Origin: Clostridium sp. C105KSO13
GTDB lineage: Bacteria > Bacillota > Clostridia > Lachnospirales > Lachnospiraceae
Assembly (NCBI RefSeq): GCF_001517425.1
Contig: NZ_FBWL01000168.1
Coordinates: 1-64,000 of the forward strand
Direction: 5' to 3'
DNA: 64,000 bases
Part shown: positions 51,928 through 59,067 of the stretch, in pieces
How positions within the stretch are numbered: the first letter of the stretch is position 1
How the letters are laid out: every line of letters begins with the position of its first letter
Program-made: the position numbers and the translations under genes
Notes under the pieces: generated by a model
The model's input: the letters and a program-made list of their open reading frames with translations, nothing else
Databases searched by the model: none
Told to the model about the DNA's origin: nothing

Positions 51928-52130
51928 TGGCTGCACTTTTTACAGCCACTGGCTTCAATTAGTACAGCCAATTACGTATTTTGGCTATAAATAGTGTAGC
52001 CAACAACATAAATCCTTGAATAATTCATCTTATCAGTGAAAATATTGGCTACAAAAAGTACTGCCATTTTACATAGTTGGCTATAGAAAGTACAGCCATC
52101 TTGTAACAGTGGCTACAGAAAGTGTAGCCA
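51928..52130. repeat. Six-copy palindromic repeat array, mostly 32-bp spacing
   Basis: Six 21-bp imperfect palindromes of form TGGCT-N11-AGCCA (copy 4 ends TGCCA) begin at 51928, 51950, 51982, 52046, 52078 and 52110. Start-to-start steps are 22, 32, 64, 32 and 32 bases. The central part of most copies reads A-AAAGT. The steps are close to whole helical turns, placing the sites on one face of the DNA. Confidence 0.85.
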
Positions 52131-52151
52131 TATGAAATATATAAGGGGTTT

Positions 52152-52212
52152 CAGGGGATTTTAGCCCCTGACAAGTTGCGATAGGACGGCGACGTCGCTG
52201 TTGCGTAACTTG
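52152..52212. other. Dyad-rich oriT- or origin-like segment
   Basis: Contains a perfect 6-bp hairpin CAGGGG / CCCCTG (52152-52170), an imperfect 9-bp inverted repeat CAAGTTGCG / CGTAACTTG (52172-52180 and 52204-52212), and within it the palindrome GCGACGTCGC (52189-52198). It directly follows the palindromic repeat array. Such dyads are usual at nicking sites or origins of integrative elements, but no relaxase gene is in the window. Confidence 0.4.
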
Positions 52213-52321
52213 CTGTGCACTATCCCTTAAAAAATGTTCACTACGTAAAGAACTGACACATCAGCGAAGCACAAATAAGAAAGAATTTAATTTGTAAATT
52301 TCATATTTGAATTATTTTAAA

Positions 52322-52378
52322 AGCATGGTTTCTGACACTTTTTGATCAAGTGAAAAACAGAAGAACCGTGCTTTTTTT
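52322..52378 (+). terminator. Terminator upstream of the xis-int module
   Basis: A long stem (AGCATGGTT / AACCGTGCT outer, CACTT / AAGTG inner) followed by seven T residues. It would stop transcription coming from the element before it enters the excision genes. Confidence 0.7.
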
Positions 52379-52421
52379 AGATTAAAAGAGGTGGAATCGA
52401 TTTGCCACGATTATTGTGTGA

Positions 52422-52558
52422 ACAAAAATCAGACTTAATAAAAGCACCAAAATCTGGTTTGAAAAAACTAAAATACACCAGCCTGGTTTCTATCGGAAAA
52501 ATGGAAAAGCAGTTAATATTTATGATATAAACCGGTTCAATAAGAAATCAGTGAGGTG
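52422..52558 (+). pseudogene. DUF3173-like fragment, degenerate
   Basis: An open stretch reads KTKIHQPGFYRKNGKAVNIY and DINRFNKK, resembling the small DUF3173-type protein found before excisionase in Tn916 relatives. There is no start codon in this frame; an upstream start after GAGGTGG is in another frame. Probably a decayed gene; low certainty. Confidence 0.3.
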
Positions 52559-52565
52559 ATACTTT

Positions 52566-52799
52566 ATAGAAGAGATAGCAATAAATACAAATGAAATAAA
52601 AACAGAAATCCCCATATGGAGAAAGTATATTCTTTCGGTGCAGGAGGCATCCGAATATTTTCATATCGGATATAAGAAGCTTAGAAAGATAATAGATGAA
52701 CATCCAGACGCAGATTTTATTTTGTGGAATGGTACCAGACCACAGATAAAAAGAAAGCTGTTTGAACAGTATGTGGATGAGAATCTAACAGCAATTTGA
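52566..52799 (+). CDS. xis: Tn916-type excisionase with ATA in start position
   Basis: A 77-codon frame reading IPIWRKYILSVQEASEYFHI, GYKKLRKIIDEHPDADFILW and KRKLFEQYVDEN, the standard excisionase of Tn916-family elements. The codon at the expected start, 7 bases after GAGGTGAT, is ATA (52566-52568); an in-frame TGA lies just upstream and no ATG, GTG or TTG exists before the helix-turn-helix. ATA is a very poor start, so expression is probably strongly reduced. Otherwise the gene is intact. Confidence 0.8.
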   Translation: MEEIAINTNEIKTEIPIWRKYILSVQEASEYFHIGYKKLRKIIDEHPDADFILWNGTRPQIKRKLFEQYVDENLTAI

Positions 52800-52933
52800 C
52801 TCAATAATTGCACCAGAGCGGATTGGGAAAATCCGATTTAAACAATAAGAATCAGATAGATAAAGAGCCATGTTTATGGTATATTTGATATATCATAGCT
52901 TGGCTCTCTTCTATAGAGAAAGGAGTTTTTGAT

Positions 52934-54130
52934 ATGCCAGATGAAGTAAGACGTGACAGTAAAGGTCGCAAATTATGGAATGGTGAGAGCCAAAGAAAAG
53001 ATGGACAATATGAATATAAATATATGGATGCTTTTGGAAATAGAAAGACAGTATACAGTTGGAAACTAACAGCATCTGACACATTACCAAAGGGAAAGCG
53101 TGATTGTATTTCGCTAAGAGATCAACAAAAGCAGATTCGCAGGGACTGCGCTGATAAGGTAGCAGTGGATGGTGGAAATATGACCGTACTTGAACTGGTA
53201 AAAAGATATGTTGCTCAAAAGCAGGGAGTTCGCCATAATACCAAAGCAAATTACAAATTTGTAATCAATATTATCGACAAAGAAGTGTTTGGAACAAAGC
53301 GGATTGATAAAATCAGACTATCCGATGCGAAGGCATGGGTGATTAAGCTACAAAAGGATGGACGAGGATATTCTACGATTCATGCGATTAGAGGAATTAT
53401 CAGACCAGCTTTTCAGATGGCAGTGGATGATGATTTGATTCGAAAGAATCCTTTTGATTTTCAATTGCACACAGTGGTCATCAATGACAGTGTGACACGA
53501 GAAGCGATTACAAAGCAGCAGGAAAAAGCATTTCTGGATTTTGTAAAAAATGATAAGCATTTTTCAAGGTATTATGATGGTATTTTTATTTTATTTAAGA
53601 CAGGACTAAGAATTTCGGAATTTTGTGGATTGACCATAGGAGATATCGATTTTGAACAGAAAAGAATTTCTGTTAATCATCAGCTTCAGCGCAAGAGAGA
53701 TATGGAATATATCATGGAAGAACCTAAGACTTCATCCGGTATTCGTTATATTCCAATGTCTCAAGAAGTAAGCGGGTGTTTTTGGCGTATCATTTCAAAT
53801 CGAAAGAAGCCAAAAGTGGAACCGATGATCGATGGCAAATGTGGTTTCCTATTCTTGGATAAGAACCATATGCCGATGGTGGCACTCCACTGGGAAAAGT
53901 ACTTTAAACATATCTGGGAAAAGTATAATAGCCTTTATAAAGTCCAGTTGCCAAAGATAACACCTCATGTATGCAGACATACCTTTTGCAGTAACATGGC
54001 AAAGGCAGGAATGAATCCGAAAACCCTGCAATATATTATGGGACATAGTGAAATCGGGGTGACCTTGAACACTTATACTCATATGGGATTTGAAGATGCA
54101 TCGGCGGAGATGTTAGCAATAGAATGTTAG
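52934..54130 (+). CDS. int: Tn916-family tyrosine integrase
   Basis: A 398-residue tyrosine recombinase. The N-terminal arm-binding domain (DEVRRDSKGRKLWNGESQRK, YEYKYMDAFGNRKTVYSW) is followed by a SAM-like core-binding domain and the catalytic domain with TGLRISEFCGL (Arg I), a lysine in the beta hairpin, HVCRHTFCSNMA (His-x-x-Arg), GHSEIGVT and NTYTHMGF (nucleophilic Tyr). Complete and likely functional. It lies at the element right end; the flanking chromosome starts within about 180 bases. Confidence 0.95.
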   Translation: MPDEVRRDSKGRKLWNGESQRKDGQYEYKYMDAFGNRKTVYSWKLTASDTLPKGKRDCISLRDQQKQIRRDCADKVAVDGGNMTVLELVKRYVAQKQGVRHNTKANYKFVINIIDKEVFGTKRIDKIRLSDAKAWVIKLQKDGRGYSTIHAIRGIIRPAFQMAVDDDLIRKNPFDFQLHTVVINDSVTREAITKQQEKAFLDFVKNDKHFSRYYDGIFILFKTGLRISEFCGLTIGDIDFEQKRISVNHQLQRKRDMEYIMEEPKTSSGIRYIPMSQEVSGCFWRIISNRKKPKVEPMIDGKCGFLFLDKNHMPMVALHWEKYFKHIWEKYNSLYKVQLPKITPHVCRHTFCSNMAKAGMNPKTLQYIMGHSEIGVTLNTYTHMGFEDASAEMLAIEC

Positions 54131-54149
54131 TCTGACAAAGGTATTTACC

Positions 54150-54189
54150 CTGTCGTAAAAGTTTTTAATTTACGACAGATTTTACGACA
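54150..54189. repeat. Triple TTTACGACA repeat at the element end
   Basis: A perfect 10-bp inverted repeat CTGTCGTAAA / TTTACGACAG (54150-54178) is followed by a third copy TTTACGACA (54181-54189). It lies 20 bases after the int stop and may serve as terminator or as an attachment/accessory site for the integrase. Confidence 0.55.
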
Positions 54190-54318
54190 CTTGATGGATG
54201 AGATAAGCGAAAATAAGCAAATTTATACCGAAAAACGGTAAGAATGGCACTGTCAATAAAATGGCGTAAAATCAACGAAAAGTTAGTAAAATCAAGCGTT
54301 TACAAGGAGAAATTAAAG

Positions 54319-54795
54319 ATGATAAAAGTTTTATTCGTCTGCCACGGCAATATATGCCGTTCTCCCATGGCAGAATTTGTTTTCCGTGACATGGTACAAA
54401 AACAGGGAATGGAAAATTTGTTTTCCATAGCGTCAGCCGCAACAAGCCGGGAAGAAATCGGAAATCCGGTTCACCGTGGAACGGTAAAAAAATTAAAGGA
54501 ACACGCCATCAGTACTGCCGGAAAGTATGCAGTTCAGCTTCAAAAAAGGGATTACAATGCATATGATTACATTATAGGGATGGAAAATCAAAACATCCGT
54601 AATATCAAGCGGATTCTCGGGGAAGATAAAGAGTATAAAGTACACAGACTTCTGGATTTTTCCGATCATCCCAGAGATATCGCAGACCCATGGTATACGG
54701 GTAACTTTGACCGCACTTATACTGATGTACTGGAGGGCTGCGAGGCCCTTTTGCAGCACATTCTGGAATACAATAAATTACCATCTGATACATAG
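54319..54795 (+). CDS. Low-molecular-weight protein tyrosine phosphatase
   Basis: A 158-residue cysteine phosphatase. The P-loop VCHGNICRSPMAEF gives the CX5R signature near residues 7-14, and the general-acid aspartate is in DPWYTGNFD near residue 125. Start at 54319 has AAGGAG 9 bases upstream; the frame extends to 54244 in element sequence. It dephosphorylates protein tyrosine or arginine residues. First gene of the uninterrupted chromosome; the integrative element lies just upstream and may affect its expression. Confidence 0.93.
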   Translation: MIKVLFVCHGNICRSPMAEFVFRDMVQKQGMENLFSIASAATSREEIGNPVHRGTVKKLKEHAISTAGKYAVQLQKRDYNAYDYIIGMENQNIRNIKRILGEDKEYKVHRLLDFSDHPRDIADPWYTGNFDRTYTDVLEGCEALLQHILEYNKLPSDT

Positions 54796-54837
54796 TGCAC
54801 TCAAATTGTAATAAAATGTTAAAATTATTGAACACTA

Positions 54838-54866
54838 TTTACAAAAAGGGGAAGATAAACTATTAT
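54838..54866 (+). promoter_or_regulatory. Promoter of the alanine dehydrogenase gene
   Basis: TTTACA at 54838-54843 and TATTAT at 54861-54866 with a 17-base spacer. The leader of about 100 bases contains a small GGGGT / ACCCC dyad near 54907-54930. Confidence 0.6.
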
Positions 54867-54971
54867 GAATTTATGATATTTAATAGCATGTGCATGAAGA
54901 TACAAAGGGGTAAGTATTCTGTATGACCCCGGTTCTGCTATTAAAAATGATTAAAGGAGGCAATGTCAGAG

Positions 54972-56084
54972 GTGAAAGTAGGATGTGTAAAAGAAATCAA
55001 AAAGTATGAGTACAGAGTTGGGTTAACCCCGGAAAATGTAAAAGAATATGTAAACCGTAAAAACCAGGTTTACATTCAAAAGGGCGCAGGGGAAGGCGCT
55101 TTTTTTACCGATGAAATGTACCGGGAGGCCGGGGCGGTTATTCTGGATACGGCAGAAGAGGTATGGGCAAAATGTGATATGATCGTAAAAGTTAAAGAAC
55201 CGTTGAAAGAGGAATATGGCTTGATTCGGGAAAATCAGATTCTTTACACCTATCTTCATCTTGCGGCAGATAGGTCTCTTACGGAGGCACTTCTGAAAAA
55301 AAAGGCCAAGGCTGTAGCCTATGAAACAATCCGGGACAGAAGCGGCGGACTCCCCCTTTTGAAGCCTATGAGTGAAGTGGCAGGAAGGCTGAGTATTCAG
55401 GCGGGAGCAAGATGTCTGGAGCGCACAATGGGCGGCATGGGCCTGTTACTGGGCGGCGTGGCAGGTGTCAGACAGGCCAATGTGTTAATTATAGGTGCGG
55501 GTGTTGTGGGAACAAATGCATGCAAGATGGCTGTGGGTATGGGTGCAAGGGTCACCATTGCGGATAATAATCTGGACCGCCTCACATATTTGGATGATAT
55601 TTTCGGGTCAAGAATTCAAACCATGTACAGCACAGACTCCGGGCTGGAGAAAGCATGTTATGAGGCGGACCTTGTGATTGGATCAGTTTTGATTCCCGGT
55701 GCAAAAGCCCCCAAATTGATAAAAGAGAGATATCTTGACGGAATGAAAAATGGAAGTGTTATTGTGGATGTCGCAGTGGATCAGGGGGGATGCTGTGAGA
55801 CGACAGTGCCTACGTACCATGACAATCCTACTTTTATCAAGAAAGGAGTGGTTCATTACTGCGTAGCCAATATGCCGGGGGCAGTTGCAATGACTTCCAC
55901 ATTGGCACTCACAAATGCAACATTGCATTATGGACTTGGAATTGCCGATGATGGTTTAGAGGAAGCAATTCAAAAGGACAGGCTTCTTGCACTCGGGGTA
56001 AACTGCTATGAGGGTAAATTAACCTGCAGAGAAGTTGCCCAAGCACATGGAATGGAATATACAGACATTTTTGAGCTGGTTTAA
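54972..56084 (+). CDS. ald: Alanine dehydrogenase
   Basis: Catalyses NAD-dependent oxidative deamination of alanine to pyruvate and ammonium. Family blocks are EIKKYEYRVGLTPENV at the N-terminus, YLHLAADRSLTEALL, KPMSEVAGRLSIQAGA, and the NAD fold VLIIGAGVVGTNACKMAVG. At 370 residues it is full length. I prefer the GTG at 54972 (MKVGCVKEIK) because the ATG at 54963 lies only 2 bases after GGAGG; either is possible. Own promoter upstream; monocistronic or with the VOC gene 37 bases later. Confidence 0.93.
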   Translation: MKVGCVKEIKKYEYRVGLTPENVKEYVNRKNQVYIQKGAGEGAFFTDEMYREAGAVILDTAEEVWAKCDMIVKVKEPLKEEYGLIRENQILYTYLHLAADRSLTEALLKKKAKAVAYETIRDRSGGLPLLKPMSEVAGRLSIQAGARCLERTMGGMGLLLGGVAGVRQANVLIIGAGVVGTNACKMAVGMGARVTIADNNLDRLTYLDDIFGSRIQTMYSTDSGLEKACYEADLVIGSVLIPGAKAPKLIKERYLDGMKNGSVIVDVAVDQGGCCETTVPTYHDNPTFIKKGVVHYCVANMPGAVAMTSTLALTNATLHYGLGIADDGLEEAIQKDRLLALGVNCYEGKLTCREVAQAHGMEYTDIFELV

Positions 56085-56121
56085 TTTTAAAATTTATTAA
56101 TGCAGAGAAAGGAAATCTATT

Positions 56122-56481
56122 ATGAAATTTTGTTGGAGCACACTTTATGTAAAAGATTTGGATAAATCCATACAGTTTTATGAAGAAATCATAGGACTGC
56201 CCCTTGTCCGCCGTTTTAATGCAGGGGAGCAGACAGAAATTGCCTTTTTAGGCAGTGGGGAAACACAGATAGAGCTGATTCATGACACAACTCGTCCGGG
56301 CGGCAACACAGGCACCGATATTTCCTGGGGATTTGCAGTAGATTCATTGGAACAGACATTTGAGAGTATGAAAGATAAGGATATTAAATTCTTGAGTGAC
56401 ATTATCCAGCCAAATCCACATTCCCGGTTTTTCTTTATAGAAGACCCTAACGGATTTAAGGTTCAGATCGCAGAGATTTAA
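56122..56481 (+). CDS. VOC-superfamily (glyoxalase-like) protein
   Basis: A 119-residue single-module VOC protein: WSTLYVKDLDKSIQFYEEII at the start and RFFFIEDPNGFKVQIAEI at the end, with metal-ligand candidates H or E in TQIELIHDT and the final E. It resembles lactoylglutathione lyase and related metalloenzymes; the substrate is unknown. A terminator follows. Confidence 0.85.
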   Translation: MKFCWSTLYVKDLDKSIQFYEEIIGLPLVRRFNAGEQTEIAFLGSGETQIELIHDTTRPGGNTGTDISWGFAVDSLEQTFESMKDKDIKFLSDIIQPNPHSRFFFIEDPNGFKVQIAEI

Positions 56482-56548
56482 CGGTGAGTCTCATCAAAGA
56501 GACAGCTTTTCACCGGCAGTAGTGAGGAATTTGATGTAAAATAAAAAA

Positions 56549-56585
56549 GGCCCCTGCCAAACCTATAATTTTGATGGCGGGGGCC
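56549..56585 (+). terminator. Terminator after the VOC gene
   Basis: An 11-bp stem GGCCCCTGCCA / TGGCGGGGGCC with one wobble pair. A-rich sequence on the left and TGTCTTGTTT on the right suit bidirectional use. Confidence 0.75.
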
Positions 56586-56643
56586 TGTCTTGTTTAAAAG
56601 CAAATTTTAAAACAGTTCAGCTATGCAAATTCTCATGAGTGAA

Positions 56644-56672
56644 TTGAAGTTTAAACGGATGTAGTATATACT
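56644..56672 (+). promoter_or_regulatory. Promoter of the MGMT-like gene
   Basis: TTGAAG at 56644-56649 and TATACT at 56667-56672 separated by 17 bases, 65 bases before the ATG. Confidence 0.6.
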
Positions 56673-56737
56673 TAATCTTATGAGAAATATGGGGCGTACC
56701 TTGAGATGACATAGAAACAATAAGGTGGAAAGATCAT

Positions 56738-57100
56738 ATGAATTTTTATAAAAGAACGGCCTTAGTCTGCCGGCAGATTCCGGTGGGACGAGTGGCAACC
56801 TACGGACAGATTGCGCTGCTCTGCGGAAAACCGAAGAATGCAAGGCAGGTGGGATATGCCCTGGGTCATGATCTGGCGGGAGATGTGCCGGCCCATCGGG
56901 TGGTAAATGCAAGTGGGATTTTAAGCGGTGCAGCAGCCTTTGAGACACCGGATCTGCAGAAACTGATGCTGGAGCAGGAAGGCGTACGGGTAAACCGGAC
57001 AGAGCGGGGCCTGCAGGTTGACTTAAAAAAAGACGGCTGGAAGAATACGATGGAAGATGCACTCTGGCTGCGGAACGAGTTTGAGGTCCGGGGAATATGA
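56738..57100 (+). CDS. MGMT-family alkyltransferase-like protein without Cys
   Basis: A 120-residue protein with the MGMT DNA-binding fold: IPVGRVATYGQIALLCGKPK, NARQVGYALG, then VPAHRVVNASG where active transferases have PCHR. The acceptor cysteine is replaced by alanine, so it cannot repair O6-methylguanine by transfer. Such alkyltransferase-like (ATL) proteins instead bind alkylated bases and recruit nucleotide-excision repair; ATLs usually have Trp here. It lies 55 bases upstream of recQ and may share its transcript. Confidence 0.85.
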   Translation: MNFYKRTALVCRQIPVGRVATYGQIALLCGKPKNARQVGYALGHDLAGDVPAHRVVNASGILSGAAAFETPDLQKLMLEQEGVRVNRTERGLQVDLKKDGWKNTMEDALWLRNEFEVRGI

Positions 57101-57154
57101 CTCACCTTAAAAGGTTAGTAACTGTTCAGAAAATACAAAAGAAAGAGGAGAGGA

Positions 57155-59002
57155 ATGGATTCACACAAAGTTTTAAAAGAAGTTTTTGGATATACCTCCT
57201 TCCGTGAAGGGCAGGAAGAGCTGATAGAGAGTACCCTTAAAGGGAGGGATGTGCTGGGGATTATGCCCACCGGCGCAGGGAAATCTATCTGCTATCAGGT
57301 TCCTGCATTATTGTTTGAGGGAATTTCAATTATTATTTCTCCGTTGATTTCTCTGATGAAAGATCAGGTGACGGCTCTGAACCAATTGGGAATTCACGCT
57401 GCATTTATTAATAGTTCTCTTACAGAGGCACAATACAAAAAGGCAATGGCAAATGCCCGTGGGGGAAGATATAAGATTATTTATGTGGCGCCGGAGCGTC
57501 TGATGACAGAATCGTTCTTATCATTGGCCAACAGTGTGGAGATTTCTATGGTGACGGTGGATGAAGCACACTGCATTTCTCAATGGGGACAGGACTTCAG
57601 GCCCAGCTATCTGAAAATTGTAGATTTTATTAATATGCTGTCCAAAAGACCGGTTATTACAGCATATACAGCGACGGCTACAAAGCTGGTAAAAGAAGAC
57701 ATTGCCTGTGTTCTGGGTCTTAATAATCCACTGGAAGCAGTCACAGGTTATGATCGTAAGAATCTTTATTTTTCAGTAAGAAAGCCTAAAAATAAGCTGG
57801 CAGAACTAATGCCATATTTACAAAAAAATGGTGACAAGAGTGGAATTATTTACTGCAACACGAGAAAAAATGTGGAAGAAGTCTATGAAGCTCTTTTAAA
57901 AGAAGGGTATCAGGCGGCAAAATATCATGCCGGGTTATCCGATGCTGTCAGAAAGCAGAATCAGGATGATTTTATCTATGACATCAAACCCATTATGGTG
58001 GCAACGAATGCATTTGGAATGGGAATTGACAAGTCTAATGTAAGATTCGTTATTCATTATAATATGCCCAAGGATATCGAAAGTTATTATCAGGAGGCAG
58101 GACGTGCCGGGCGTGACGGTGAACCTGCAGAATGTATTCTGTTGTATTCCGGTCAGGATGTAAAAATCAATGAATTTTTAATCAGTAAGCAGACGGAGAA
58201 TGAAGAATTGGATTTTGAGGAACGCCAATTGATACAGGAGCGGGACAGCAAACGCCTACGGAAGATGACCTTTTACTGCTTTACCAATGAATGTCTTCGG
58301 GATTATATCCTGCGGTATTTCGGAGAATATGGTGGTAGTTACTGTGGGAATTGTGAGAACTGCCTGACAGAATTTGAAGATATTGATGTGACTGCTGAGG
58401 CAGGGTGTATCATCAATCTGGTCAGAACCAGTGGTGAGCGATACGGTATCAATGCAATTATAGAAGCATCCCATGGATCAGAAACTGCAAAGGTGCGCAA
58501 ATTCCGACTGGATGAGAACTCATTTTATGGGAGCTTAAATAGCGTGACACTGATCCGTATCCGGCAGATTATGAATGATTTGCTGATAAAAGGGTATTTA
58601 TTTTTAACGCCGGGTGAATATCCGGTTTTAAAAATGACAGAAGAGGGTAGACAGGTTCTTTCTGATGAGAGTCAGAAAACAATTGTGTTGAAGCTTCCGA
58701 AGGAGGCGGAAAAAGCTGCGGCAAAGCAAAAAGAGAAAAAGCAGAAGGTGGCGGATGCCAAATATCCCCAGCTTTTCGAACGTCTTCGTCAGCGCAGGTA
58801 CGAGATGGCACAGCAGAATCACGTGCCGCCTTATATTATTTTCTCTGACAGGACTTTAAAAGAGATGAGTACATATCTGCCCTCCACAAAAAACTCTATG
58901 CTGAAAATTAACGGTGTGGGTAATAATAAATATGAGAAGTATGGGGAGGTGTTTATGGGGTTGATCCGAGAATACGCAAAGGAACATGGAATCGAAGCGT
59001 AA
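57155..59002 (+). CDS. recQ: ATP-dependent DNA helicase RecQ
   Basis: A 615-residue RecQ helicase acting in recombination and fork repair. Motif 0 is FGYTSFREGQEELIE, Walker A MPTGAGKSICYQ, motif II VDEAHCISQWGQDFRPSY, motif III TATATK, motif VI QEAGRAGRDG near residue 315. The zinc-binding cysteines follow (CFTNECLRDYIL, YCGNCENC), then winged helix and a C-terminal HRDC-like domain (YIIFSDRTLKEMSTYLP). All domains are present. Strong GAGGAG site upstream. Confidence 0.95.
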   Translation: MDSHKVLKEVFGYTSFREGQEELIESTLKGRDVLGIMPTGAGKSICYQVPALLFEGISIIISPLISLMKDQVTALNQLGIHAAFINSSLTEAQYKKAMANARGGRYKIIYVAPERLMTESFLSLANSVEISMVTVDEAHCISQWGQDFRPSYLKIVDFINMLSKRPVITAYTATATKLVKEDIACVLGLNNPLEAVTGYDRKNLYFSVRKPKNKLAELMPYLQKNGDKSGIIYCNTRKNVEEVYEALLKEGYQAAKYHAGLSDAVRKQNQDDFIYDIKPIMVATNAFGMGIDKSNVRFVIHYNMPKDIESYYQEAGRAGRDGEPAECILLYSGQDVKINEFLISKQTENEELDFEERQLIQERDSKRLRKMTFYCFTNECLRDYILRYFGEYGGSYCGNCENCLTEFEDIDVTAEAGCIINLVRTSGERYGINAIIEASHGSETAKVRKFRLDENSFYGSLNSVTLIRIRQIMNDLLIKGYLFLTPGEYPVLKMTEEGRQVLSDESQKTIVLKLPKEAEKAAAKQKEKKQKVADAKYPQLFERLRQRRYEMAQQNHVPPYIIFSDRTLKEMSTYLPSTKNSMLKINGVGNNKYEKYGEVFMGLIREYAKEHGIEA

Positions 59003-59007
59003 CTCAA

Positions 59008-59036
59008 TTGCGGAAGGGTATGGTAAGTTGTATAAT
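59008..59036 (+). promoter_or_regulatory. Promoter of the flavodiiron gene
   Basis: TTGCGG at 59008-59013 and a perfect TATAAT at 59031-59036 with a 17-base spacer, 32 bases before the ATG. Confidence 0.7.
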
Positions 59037-59067
59037 AGGAAAAAATATCAAGAACAGGAGGAGCTAG

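Noticed and set aside
51928-52130. CRISPR array
   Set aside because: Units are palindromic but imperfect, spacers vary from 1 to 43 bases, and no cas genes are in the window. It is a protein-binding repeat array instead.
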